Assembly (NCBI RefSeq): GCF_002906855.1
Contig: NZ_MINI01000038.1
Coordinates: 1,922,001 to 1,986,000, forward strand
Direction: 5' to 3'
DNA length: 64,000 bases
Source of the DNA: Pseudomonas putida
Lineage (GTDB): Bacteria; Pseudomonadota; Gammaproteobacteria; Pseudomonadales; Pseudomonadaceae
Made by a program: the position numbers and the translations under genes. Positions within the stretch are counted from its first letter, which is position 1, and the number at the start of each line of letters is the position of its first letter. Under the pieces are notes generated by a model. That model was not told the DNA's origin. It was given only the letters and a program-made list of their open reading frames with translations, and did not search any database. Shown piece after piece: positions 26,346-34,383 of the stretch.

Positions 26346-27548
26346 TCACAGACCGACTCGGGCATCGGGCGCATGGCCCAGGGCGTGCAGGCGGAAGCTG
26401 CGTGCATAGGCATACGGATCCGTGCCGTCCCAGCGCGTACCGTCGATCAGCAGGCTGCTGCGCATGGCTGACTCGGGGCAGGGCACGCCGAGTGCTTCGG
26501 CGGCCTCGCGGTACAGTGCAAGTTGCTGCACCTGGCGAGCAACACCGAGGTAGTCGGGGTCGTCACGCAGCAGGCCCCAGCGGCGGAACTGGGTCATGAA
26601 CCACATGCCGTCCGACAGGTAAGGCAGGTTGGCGCGGCCCTGGTCGTGCAGGCGCAGGGCGTGCCGGTCGTGCCAGGCGTTGCCCAGGCCGTCCTGATAG
26701 TCACCCAGCAGGCGCGGCTCGACGTTTTCGACCGGTGTGTCGAGGTAGGCGCTACCACTGAGCAGTTGCGCGGTGCTGCGCAAGTTCTCCGGGCTCTGTT
26801 CGATGAACCGGCTGGCAGCAAGCACCGCCTTGACCAGTGCACGTGCGCTATTGGGGTTGTGCTCGACGAAGGTGCGGGTGCAGGCCAGTACCTTCTCCGG
26901 GTGGTCGGGCCAGATCGACTGGCTGGTGGCCAGGGTGAAGCCTTGGCCCTGGCTGACGGCAGCAGCGGCCCAGGGCTCACCGACGCAGAAACCGTCGATG
27001 CGCCCGGCCTGGATATGCGCCGCCATCTGTGCCGGTGGCACCACCACGCTGCTGACGTCGTGCAACGGGTGGATGCCCTGGCTGGCCAGCCAGTAATACA
27101 GCCACATGGCATGGGTGCCGGTGGGGAAGGTCTGGGCGAAGGTCAGCCGTGCGCCGTGCTGGTGCACCTGTTGCGCCAGTGCCTCAGGGCTGGTCACGCC
27201 CCTGCGTTGCAGGGCCGGCGACAGGTTGATGGCCTGGGCATTCTGGTTCAGCCCCATGAGCACCGCCAGGTCGCTGGCCGGTACACCACCGATGCCAAGG
27301 TGCACGGCGTAGACCAGGCCGTAGAGGCAATGGGCAGCGTCCAGCTCGCCGCTGGCCAGCTTGTCGCGCAGGCCGGCCCAAGAGCCCTGGCGCTTGAGGT
27401 TGAGGGTCAGGCCGTGTTGCTGGGCGAAGCTCTGGGTGGCGGCGACCACCACCGAGGCGCAATCGGTCAGGGCCATGTAGCCGATGTTGAGGCTGGGTTT
27501 TTCCGGTGCGTCGCTGCCGTTTACCCAGGCTAGAGGTGCTGTATTCAC
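26346..27548 (-). CDS. nasS: Nitrate/nitrite sensor NasS (NrtA-like, cytoplasmic)
   Basis: A 400-residue protein with a periplasmic-binding-protein fold related to NrtA (LNIGYMALTDCASVVVAA near residue 20; PTGTHAMWLYYWLASQGIHP; FCVGEPWAAAAV) but no signal peptide, as expected for NasS, which binds nitrate or nitrite in the cytoplasm and sequesters NasT in their absence. The start is GTG at 27548, chosen because CGAGGA stands just upstream; an in-frame ATG 60 bases further out would sit upstream of the predicted sigma-54 transcript start. It is the first gene of nasS-nasT-nasA-kinase. Confidence 0.9.
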   Translation of the reverse strand: MNTAPLAWVNGSDAPEKPSLNIGYMALTDCASVVVAATQSFAQQHGLTLNLKRQGSWAGLRDKLASGELDAAHCLYGLVYAVHLGIGGVPASDLAVLMGLNQNAQAINLSPALQRRGVTSPEALAQQVHQHGARLTFAQTFPTGTHAMWLYYWLASQGIHPLHDVSSVVVPPAQMAAHIQAGRIDGFCVGEPWAAAAVSQGQGFTLATSQSIWPDHPEKVLACTRTFVEHNPNSARALVKAVLAASRFIEQSPENLRSTAQLLSGSAYLDTPVENVEPRLLGDYQDGLGNAWHDRHALRLHDQGRANLPYLSDGMWFMTQFRRWGLLRDDPDYLGVARQVQQLALYREAAEALGVPCPESAMRSSLLIDGTRWDGTDPYAYARSFRLHALGHAPDARVGL

Positions 27549-27591
27549 GAAGGTCCTCGGCCAAACTGAACAGGCTGTAGGCAAGGGAAGT

Positions 27592-27607
27592 AGCAACCCA
27601 TGTGCCA
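27592..27607 (-). promoter_or_regulatory. Sigma-54 promoter of nasST
   Basis: The minus strand reads TGGCACATGGGTTGCT, an excellent match to TGGCACGNNNNTTGCW with exact spacing. The predicted start near 27581 leaves a 33-base leader before the nasS GTG. NtrC control is expected, but no clear NtrC site was found upstream; it may lie inside pyrD. Confidence 0.8.
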
Positions 27608-27612
27608 AGCCC

Positions 27613-27642
27613 CTGTCATGCCGGGCGCGCGCTGGCTATAAT
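27613..27642 (+). promoter_or_regulatory. Putative sigma-70 promoter of pyrD
   Basis: A perfect -10 box TATAAT (27637-27642) with a weak -35 (CTGTCA, 27613-27618) 18 bases before it, 34 bases upstream of the pyrD ATG. Confidence 0.6.
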
Positions 27643-27675
27643 CGCTGCCTCACTCACCCCGAGCCTTGCCCGCCC

Positions 27676-28701
27676 ATGTATACCCTGGCCCGCCAGCTGC
27701 TGTTCAAGCTTTCCCCGGAAACCTCCCATGACCTGTCCCTGGACCTGATCGGCGCTGGTGGCCGGCTTGGGCTCAACGGCGTGCTGTGCAAGCAGCCGGC
27801 CGCGTTGCCGGTGACCGTGATGGGCTTGAACTTCGCCAACCCGGTGGGGCTGGCTGCGGGCCTGGACAAGAACGGTGCGGCCATCGACGGCTTTGCTCAG
27901 CTGGGCTTCGGCTTTGTCGAGATCGGCACCGTGACCCCGCGTCCACAGCCGGGCAACCCCAAGCCACGCTTGTTCCGCCTGCCGCAGGCAACGGCGATCA
28001 TCAACCGCATGGGCTTCAACAACCTGGGTGTCGATCACCTGCTCGAGCGCGTGCGTGCTTCGCGCTACGACGACGTGTTGGGCATCAACATCGGCAAGAA
28101 CTTCGATACCCCGGTCGAGCGTGCGGTCGACGATTACCTGATCTGCCTGAACAAGGTCTATCGCGAAGCCAGCTATATCACCGTCAACGTCAGCTCGCCG
28201 AACACCCCGGGCCTGCGCAGCCTACAGTTCGGCGACTCGCTCAAGCAGCTGCTCGATGCCCTGGCCGAACGCCGTGAGCACCTGGCCGCCGAGCAGGGCA
28301 AGCGCGTGCCGCTGGCGATCAAGATCGCACCGGACATGAGCGACGAAGAAACCGCACTGGTGGCTTCGGCGCTGATGGAGTCGGGAATGGATGCAGTGAT
28401 TGCCACCAACACCACCCTGGGTCGCGAAGGTGTCGAAGGGCTGGAGCATGGTGGCGAGGCCGGTGGCCTGTCGGGTGCGCCAGTACTGCAGAAGAGCACC
28501 CACATCGTCAAGGTGCTGGCGGGCGAGCTGGGTGGCAAGCTGCCGATCATCGCCGCCGGTGGCATTACCGAAGGCCGTCATGCGGCAGAGAAGATCGCCG
28601 CTGGGGCGAGCCTGGTGCAGATCTACTCGGGCTTCATCTACAAGGGGCCGGCACTGATTCGCGAAGCGGTGGATGCGATCGCGGCAATGCCCAAGGGCTG
28701 A
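27676..28701 (+). CDS. pyrD: Dihydroorotate dehydrogenase (quinone), class 2
   Basis: A 341-residue FMN enzyme of pyrimidine synthesis that oxidises dihydroorotate to orotate with quinone. The N-terminal membrane-associating helix (MYTLARQLLFKLSPETSHDL) marks class 2. FMN/substrate motifs include NPVGLAAGLDKNGAAIDGF, GTVTPRPQPGNPKPR, VNVSSPNTPGLR (catalytic Ser region) and IIAAGGI. The length is standard. The ATG at 27676 gives the canonical N-terminus; it is divergent from nasS and monocistronic. Confidence 0.96.
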   Translation: MYTLARQLLFKLSPETSHDLSLDLIGAGGRLGLNGVLCKQPAALPVTVMGLNFANPVGLAAGLDKNGAAIDGFAQLGFGFVEIGTVTPRPQPGNPKPRLFRLPQATAIINRMGFNNLGVDHLLERVRASRYDDVLGINIGKNFDTPVERAVDDYLICLNKVYREASYITVNVSSPNTPGLRSLQFGDSLKQLLDALAERREHLAAEQGKRVPLAIKIAPDMSDEETALVASALMESGMDAVIATNTTLGREGVEGLEHGGEAGGLSGAPVLQKSTHIVKVLAGELGGKLPIIAAGGITEGRHAAEKIAAGASLVQIYSGFIYKGPALIREAVDAIAAMPKG

Positions 28702-28710
28702 GGGCGGGCA

Positions 28711-28736
28711 TAAAAAAGGGCCCCGTCAAGGGGCCC
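28711..28736 (-). terminator. Rho-independent terminator of rmf
   Basis: The stem GGGCCCC/GGGGCCC with a 5-base loop is followed on the minus strand by TTTTTTA, so it terminates rmf; it also lies just past the convergent pyrD stop. Confidence 0.85.
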
Positions 28737-28797
28737 CTGGGCCGAAGCCCGCCGCCCGGATAGGGCGCGCATGGTGACTCGAATTCAGTGTCCTCGT

Positions 28798-29013
28798 TCA
28801 GCCAACGGCGTGATTTTCGTTGAGTCTATGGATGCCAGCGGTGCCAGTCATTCCGTCCCAGTTATCGCCGCGACCTTCGCGCCAGCCGTTGATCCAGGCT
28901 TGGCGAACTGAAGGAAGAGTAAAGGGGCAAAGTTCGCGGGATTTGCCGGTGACCCCATATTGGTAGCCACGTGAATATGCTCTTTCCAACGGATCACGCT
29001 TAAGTCTTCTCAT
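28798..29013 (-). CDS. rmf: Ribosome modulation factor
   Basis: A 71-residue basic protein, MRRLKRDPLERAYSRGYQYG, with the RMF family motif CPF.....RQAWINGWREGR. RMF converts 70S ribosomes into inactive 100S dimers in stationary phase or starvation. The size is close to the E. coli protein with a pseudomonad-length tail. It stands alone, convergent with pyrD, and its expression probably depends on signals in the long upstream gap. A terminator follows. Confidence 0.95.
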   Translation of the reverse strand: MRRLKRDPLERAYSRGYQYGVTGKSRELCPFTLPSVRQAWINGWREGRGDNWDGMTGTAGIHRLNENHAVG

Positions 29014-29576
29014 AGGGTGTTGCCCTCACTTGTTGACTGTAATGTCCCGTCGGCCTCTCCGAGGCCGGGCAGAGTCTTTCTGCCGGTTTTGCGCTCGCTG
29101 CCGGCGTGGCGAGCTGAAAGTGCCACCTCGTTGCGAAGCGGCCTGAGACCAGTTCTATCGAATGCAGGTCACCGTGTGAATGATCGATTTGTCATAAGCA
29201 CGTAACGTTTCCAAGGGTGAGGGGATAAGTAAATAAATGCGACTCAACCTTGTTTGGCGTTGAGCCCGCTGTGATCAGGGTTTGCCTAACCTTGACGTCA
29301 TTTCGCCAGCGTTGCTGCGGGATGACAGAAATATTTGGTAATGCGACGAAGGGTCACACCGGCCCCGAAGTCGACGGAAATTATTGGTACTGCCTGATGA
29401 TCTAAGCTGTTTTTGCCACCTGGCGAGCAGCGGATCCATCAGGCGGCCCGGCCCCTCGGCTGCGCTGATGCAGCGGGGAAGGCCACTCGGACGCTTGCTG
29501 GAAGGGCGTTCGGGCAAACATCGGCAAGGCGATGCGTCGCCTCGTCACTTATATAGCCCAAGGCGCTGGAATACTC
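29014..29576. other. Long intergenic region between divergent rmf and rlmKL
   Basis: These 563 bases hold no convincing gene. It should contain the rmf promoter (minus) and the rlmKL promoter (plus). Visible structures are a short hairpin CGGCCTC..GAGGCCG (29049-29068) and a stem of about 10 bp with wobble pairs at 29297-29326 (GTCATTTCGC / GCGGGATGAC). The middle part is more AT-rich than its neighbours. No recognised small RNA; an undescribed leader or small RNA is possible. Confidence 0.5.
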
Positions 29577-31769
29577 ATGTCGGACCGTTTCGAACTCTAT
29601 CTTACCTGCCCCAAAGGCCTGGAAGGCCTGCTTGCCGAAGAGGCCCGAGGCCTCGGCCTCGATGATGTGCGTGAGCACACTTCGGCCATTCGCGGCGCCG
29701 CCGACATGGAAACCGCCTACCGCCTGTGCCTCTGGTCGCGCCTGGCCAACCGCGTGTTGCTGGTGCTCAAGCGCTTCTCGATGAAGAACGCCGACGACCT
29801 CTACGATGGCGTGCATGCTGTCGACTGGGCCGACCACCTGGCTGCCGACGGTACCCTGGCGGTGGAATTCAGTGGCCATGGCTCGGGCATCGACAACACC
29901 CATTTCGGTGCGCTCAAGGTCAAGGACGCGATCGTCGACAAGCTGCGCAACCGTGAGGGCCTGCGCCCGTCGGTGGAAAAGGTCGACCCGGATGTGCGCG
30001 TGCACCTGCGCCTGGATCGTGGCGAGGCGATCCTCTCGCTCGACCTGTCCGGCCACAGCCTGCACCAGCGCGGTTACCGCCTGCAGCAAGGTGCCGCGCC
30101 GCTGAAGGAAAACCTCGCGGCTGCGGTGCTGATCCGCGCTGGCTGGCCGCGCATTGCCGCCGAAGGCGGCGCCCTGGCGGACCCGATGTGCGGTGTTGGT
30201 ACCTTCCTGGTGGAGGCGGCGATGATCGCTGCCGATATCGCGCCCAACCTCAAGCGTGAACGCTGGGGCTTCAGTGCCTGGCTCGGCCATGTGCCGGCCA
30301 CTTGGCGCAAGGTCCATGAAGAGGGCCTGGCCCGCGCACAAGCCGGCCTGGCCAAGCCGCCACTGTGGATTCGCGGTTATGAAGCCGACCCGCGGCTGAT
30401 CCAGCCGGGGCGCAACAACGTAGAGCGTGCAGGCCTGGGCGACTGGGTGAAGATCTACCAGGGCGAAGTCAGCACCTTCGAGCCACGCCCGGACCAGAAC
30501 CAGAAAGGCCTGGTCATCAGCAACCCGCCGTACGGTGAGCGCCTGGGTGACGAGGCCAGCCTGTTGTACCTCTATCAGAACTTTGGCGAGCGCCTGCGCC
30601 AGGCCTGCATGGGCTGGGAAGCGGCGGTGTTCACCGGCGCACCGGAGCTGGGCAAGCGCATGGGCATCCGCAGCCGCAAGCAATATGCCTTCTGGAACGG
30701 CGCATTGCCGTGCAAGCTGCTGCTGTTCAAGGTCCAGCCTGACCAGTTCGTCACCGGCGAGCGCCGCGAGGCCCAGGCCGACAATGGCCAGGTCCGCCGC
30801 CCAGTGGCGGTTGCCAGCGAGCCGGCACGCCTGTCGGAAGGCGCACAGATGTTTGCCAACCGCCTGCAGAAGAACCTCAAGCAGCTCGGCAAGTGGGCCC
30901 GTCGTGAGCAGATCGACTGCTACCGCCTGTACGATGCCGACATGCCTGAGTATGCCCTGGCAGTCGACCTCTACCAGGACTGGGTGCACGTGCAGGAATA
31001 CGCAGCCCCCCGTTCGATCGACCCGGACAAGGCCCAGGCACGTCTGCTCGATGCCTTGGCGGCGATCCCACAGGCACTGAACATCGACCCACAGCGTGTG
31101 GTGCTCAAGCGTCGCGAGCGCCAGAGCGGCACTCGTCAGTACGAGCGCCAGGCTACCGAAGGTCGCTTCCAGGAAGTGAACGAGGGTGGCGTCAAGCTGC
31201 TGGTCAACCTGACCGACTACCTCGACACCGGTTTGTTTCTCGACCACCGCCCGATGCGCATGCGCATCCAGCGCGAGGCCAGCGGCAAGCGCTTCCTCAA
31301 CCTGTTCTGCTACACCGCCACGGCCACCGTGCATGCGGCCAAGGGCGGTGCACGCAGCACCACCAGCGTCGACCTGTCGAAAACCTACCTGGACTGGGCG
31401 CGGCGCAACCTGTCGCTGAACGGTTTCTCCGAGCGTAACCGCCTGGAGCAGAGTGATGTGATGGCCTGGCTGGAAGCCAACCGCGACAGCTACGACCTGA
31501 TCTTCATCGACCCGCCGACCTTCTCCAACTCCAAACGCATGGAAGGGGTGTTCGACGTCCAGCGCGACCATGTGCAACTGCTCGACCTGGCCATGGCTCG
31601 CCTGGCACCGGGTGGCGTGCTGTATTTCTCCAACAACTTCCGCAAGTTCCAGCTCGACGAGCATGTGAGCACGCGCTATGCGGTGGAGGAAATCAGCGCC
31701 CAGACCCTGGACCCGGACTTCGCCCGCAACAACCGCATTCACCGCGCCTGGCGCCTGCAATTGCGTTAA
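29577..31769 (+). CDS. rlmL: Bifunctional 23S rRNA methyltransferase RlmKL
   Basis: A 730-residue fusion enzyme. The N-terminal part carries a THUMP domain (residues ~45-155) and the RlmL methyltransferase with NPPYGERLGDEASL near residue 315 (m2G2445). The C-terminal half is RlmK with SAM motif FLNLFCYTATATVHAA and catalytic DPPTFSNSKRM near residue 643 (m7G2069). Both halves look complete. The ATG at 29577 gives MSDRFELYLTCPKGLEGLL, the standard start; an open frame from 29532 is longer but unsupported. Confidence 0.95.
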   Translation: MSDRFELYLTCPKGLEGLLAEEARGLGLDDVREHTSAIRGAADMETAYRLCLWSRLANRVLLVLKRFSMKNADDLYDGVHAVDWADHLAADGTLAVEFSGHGSGIDNTHFGALKVKDAIVDKLRNREGLRPSVEKVDPDVRVHLRLDRGEAILSLDLSGHSLHQRGYRLQQGAAPLKENLAAAVLIRAGWPRIAAEGGALADPMCGVGTFLVEAAMIAADIAPNLKRERWGFSAWLGHVPATWRKVHEEGLARAQAGLAKPPLWIRGYEADPRLIQPGRNNVERAGLGDWVKIYQGEVSTFEPRPDQNQKGLVISNPPYGERLGDEASLLYLYQNFGERLRQACMGWEAAVFTGAPELGKRMGIRSRKQYAFWNGALPCKLLLFKVQPDQFVTGERREAQADNGQVRRPVAVASEPARLSEGAQMFANRLQKNLKQLGKWARREQIDCYRLYDADMPEYALAVDLYQDWVHVQEYAAPRSIDPDKAQARLLDALAAIPQALNIDPQRVVLKRRERQSGTRQYERQATEGRFQEVNEGGVKLLVNLTDYLDTGLFLDHRPMRMRIQREASGKRFLNLFCYTATATVHAAKGGARSTTSVDLSKTYLDWARRNLSLNGFSERNRLEQSDVMAWLEANRDSYDLIFIDPPTFSNSKRMEGVFDVQRDHVQLLDLAMARLAPGGVLYFSNNFRKFQLDEHVSTRYAVEEISAQTLDPDFARNNRIHRAWRLQLR

Positions 31770-31863
31770 TTCGACGAGGCGCATTGCGTGCCTAATGGCC
31801 AATAGCTATAACTCAGCACAGGGCCAGAGAATTCGCAGGACGCTGACGTGATGAGATCGATCT

Positions 31864-34257
31864 ATGTCGAAGTGGGGCGTGCGTGCGAAGGTGCTGGGCC
31901 TGTGCAGCGAGGCGATGGCTGCCTGGGCGGTGGCGCTGGTGGCGTTGGTCGCCGGCGTCCTGCTGTCGGTTGGCCTGGCGCTGGCCGCCCAGGCATTCTA
32001 CAAACAGCAGTTGCGCCAGCGCTTCGAGCTGCTGGCCAGCGAGCGCCATAGCCGCATTGCCGAGCGTTTCGATGACCAGGAACAACGCCTGGATGGCTTG
32101 CGGCGATTCTTCACCTACTCCAATGAAATCACCCCGAACGAGTTTGATGGCTACGCCCGGCCTCTGCTGCAGCGGACCCAGGCTTATTCCTGGGCACCAC
32201 GGGTCGAGGCCGGGCAACGGCGCGAGTTCGAGCGTCAGGCGAGCATCTGGTTGGGGCAAAATTACCTGATCCGCGAGGTGGATGGCGCAGGTAATTGGCG
32301 CCCATCGCCACGGCGCGACCATTACTACCCGGTGCTCTACACCCAGGCCGACCATCTGCAGGGGCAACCCTACGGCCTCGACCTGCGCAGCCAGCCGGCC
32401 CGCGAGCAGACCTTGGCGCGGGCACTGCAGCCCGGCAGCATGGCGGTTTCCGAACCGCTGGACATGCTCAGCGTCGCCCCCGACTTTACTCGTGGGCTAC
32501 TGATGGTAGCTCCGGTGTTCTCCGATGCACGGCCTGATGACCCGCCGGCGGGTTATGTCATGGCCTTGCTGAACATGCGCCAGTTGGTCACCGAAGGCCT
32601 GCCGGTCGCTGCGAATGACAACCTGGTGGTCCGTATCATCGACCCTAGCGGGCGAGATGGCCATGAAGTGCTGTTCGATTCGCAGAACCCGGTGGCGGCA
32701 CTGGCCTTGGTCAGCACGCAGTTGCTGCACCTGGCCGACCACCATTTCCAGCTCGACATTCGCCCGAGCCAGGCATTCATGCAGGCCAACCAGTCTGCCG
32801 CCGTCCTGTCCGTGGCGCTGCTCGGCGGTTTGCTGAGCCTGTTGCTGAGCGCGTTGCTCTACAGCCTGTTCAGCCAGCGCCAGCGGGCCTTGACCCTGGT
32901 CGAGCAGCGCACGGCGGAGCTGCGGGTCAGCGAACAATCGTTACGCGATACCCACAACCAGTTGCGCAGCGTACTGGATGCCGCAACCCAGGTGGCCATC
33001 ATCGCGACCAGTCTCAAGGGCGAGGTCAGCACCTTTAACGCCGGTGCTGAACGCATGCTGGGCTATTCGGCCAGTGAAGCCGTCGGGCACCTGCAGCTGG
33101 AAGACCTGGTGATGCCTGAAGAGCTCAGCCATCGCGCCCATGCCTTGAGCCTGCGTTATGGGCGGCATATCGCCGGTGGCCAGGCGATGTTCGCCGAAAC
33201 CATCCAGGACAGTGGTGGCGAACCGGGCGAGTGGACCTTGGTGCGCAAGGATGGTAGCCATTTGCTGGCCAACATGCTGGTCACCGCCGTGCTCGACGAG
33301 CAGGGGTTGTGGGTCGGCTACCTGGCGATCTGCATCGATGTCACCGAGCGGCGCAGGGTACACGAGGCGTTGGCCCTGCGTGATCGCTTGCTGGAGAAGC
33401 TCAGCGCGGAAGTGCCTGGCGGGATTTACCAGTACCAGCTGGATGCCGATGGTCACTCGTGCTTCCCCTATGCCAGCCAGGGGCTGTTCGACATCTACGA
33501 GGTCGACCTGCAGTTGCTGCGCGAGCATGCCACGGCGGTATTCGAACGCATTCACCCCGATGACCTGGAGCGCGTGCGCCGTTCGGTGCGTTACTCCGCA
33601 GAACACCTTTCACCGTGGCGCGAAGAGTACCGGGTATGCCTGCCGCGTGCCGGCTTGCGTTGGGTGCGCGGCGAAGCGACGCCGGAGCCTGGCGAGGACG
33701 GTTGCACACTGTGGCATGGCTACCTCACCGACATCTCCGACCTCAAGGGGGTCGAGGAGGAGTTGCGGACACTGTCGGTGACCGACGCGCTGACCGGCAT
33801 TCACAACCGCCGCTATTTCCAGGAGCGGCTCAAGGTCGAACTGGACCGCGCTCAGCGTGATGAGCTGGACCTGGCCGTGATCATGCTCGACATCGATCAT
33901 TTCAAACGGATCAACGATCAGTACGGCCATGCCGTGGGGGACCACGTGCTGCGCAGTCTGTGCCAACGGATCGGTCAGCGCTTGCGTCGCACCGATGTGT
34001 TCTGCCGGTTGGGTGGGGAGGAGTTCATGGTGCTGTGCCCGGGCAGCAATGCCGAGCAGGCGCGGATGCTGGCGACGGAGCTGTGGCACGGCGTGCGCAG
34101 TGTGCCGGTCGAAGGGGTGGGCAAGGTGACGGCGAGCTTTGGCGTGGCCGGATGGCGGCAGGGGGAGGGGGCCGATGCTTTGTTGTTGCGGGCGGATGCC
34201 GGGGTGTATGCGGCCAAGCAGGCAGGCCGGGACCGGGTAGAGTCAGAACTGGCCTGA
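31864..34257 (+). CDS. CHASE-PAS-PAS-GGDEF diguanylate cyclase
   Basis: A 797-residue inner-membrane sensor enzyme predicted to make cyclic-di-GMP. Order: transmembrane helix (~18-42), periplasmic CHASE domain (~75-265; FFTYSNEITPNEFDGYARPL), second helix (~310-337), two PAS domains (~368-480 with a C-terminal ITERRR-like VTERRRV; ~505-625), then GGDEF (~640-797) with GGEEF at 717-721. An RxxD inhibitory site (RRTD) lies five residues before GGEEF, so product inhibition is likely. No EAL domain is present. The ligand sensed by CHASE is unknown. Confidence 0.92.
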   Translation: MSKWGVRAKVLGLCSEAMAAWAVALVALVAGVLLSVGLALAAQAFYKQQLRQRFELLASERHSRIAERFDDQEQRLDGLRRFFTYSNEITPNEFDGYARPLLQRTQAYSWAPRVEAGQRREFERQASIWLGQNYLIREVDGAGNWRPSPRRDHYYPVLYTQADHLQGQPYGLDLRSQPAREQTLARALQPGSMAVSEPLDMLSVAPDFTRGLLMVAPVFSDARPDDPPAGYVMALLNMRQLVTEGLPVAANDNLVVRIIDPSGRDGHEVLFDSQNPVAALALVSTQLLHLADHHFQLDIRPSQAFMQANQSAAVLSVALLGGLLSLLLSALLYSLFSQRQRALTLVEQRTAELRVSEQSLRDTHNQLRSVLDAATQVAIIATSLKGEVSTFNAGAERMLGYSASEAVGHLQLEDLVMPEELSHRAHALSLRYGRHIAGGQAMFAETIQDSGGEPGEWTLVRKDGSHLLANMLVTAVLDEQGLWVGYLAICIDVTERRRVHEALALRDRLLEKLSAEVPGGIYQYQLDADGHSCFPYASQGLFDIYEVDLQLLREHATAVFERIHPDDLERVRRSVRYSAEHLSPWREEYRVCLPRAGLRWVRGEATPEPGEDGCTLWHGYLTDISDLKGVEEELRTLSVTDALTGIHNRRYFQERLKVELDRAQRDELDLAVIMLDIDHFKRINDQYGHAVGDHVLRSLCQRIGQRLRRTDVFCRLGGEEFMVLCPGSNAEQARMLATELWHGVRSVPVEGVGKVTASFGVAGWRQGEGADALLLRADAGVYAAKQAGRDRVESELA

Positions 34258-34265
34258 TGGCTGCC

Positions 34266-34366
34266 CCGGCCTCTTCGCGGGACAAGCCCGCTCCTACAGG
34301 ATTTGCGCCATTTTTTAAGATTTGGGCAGTATCTGTAGGAGCGGGCTTGCCCCGCGAAGAGGCCGG
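34266..34366. repeat. Inverted pair of REP elements
   Basis: A REP copy at 34266-34300 faces an inverted one at 34333-34366 across an AT-rich 32-base spacer. They lie between convergent genes (the cyclase and dacB) and could end transcription from both sides. Confidence 0.88.
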
Positions 34367-34383
34367 AACAGGTTATCGAAGCA

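Noticed and set aside
29439..31802. 787-codon minus-strand frame over rlmKL
   Set aside because: Antisense shadow of a complete RlmKL with all catalytic motifs.
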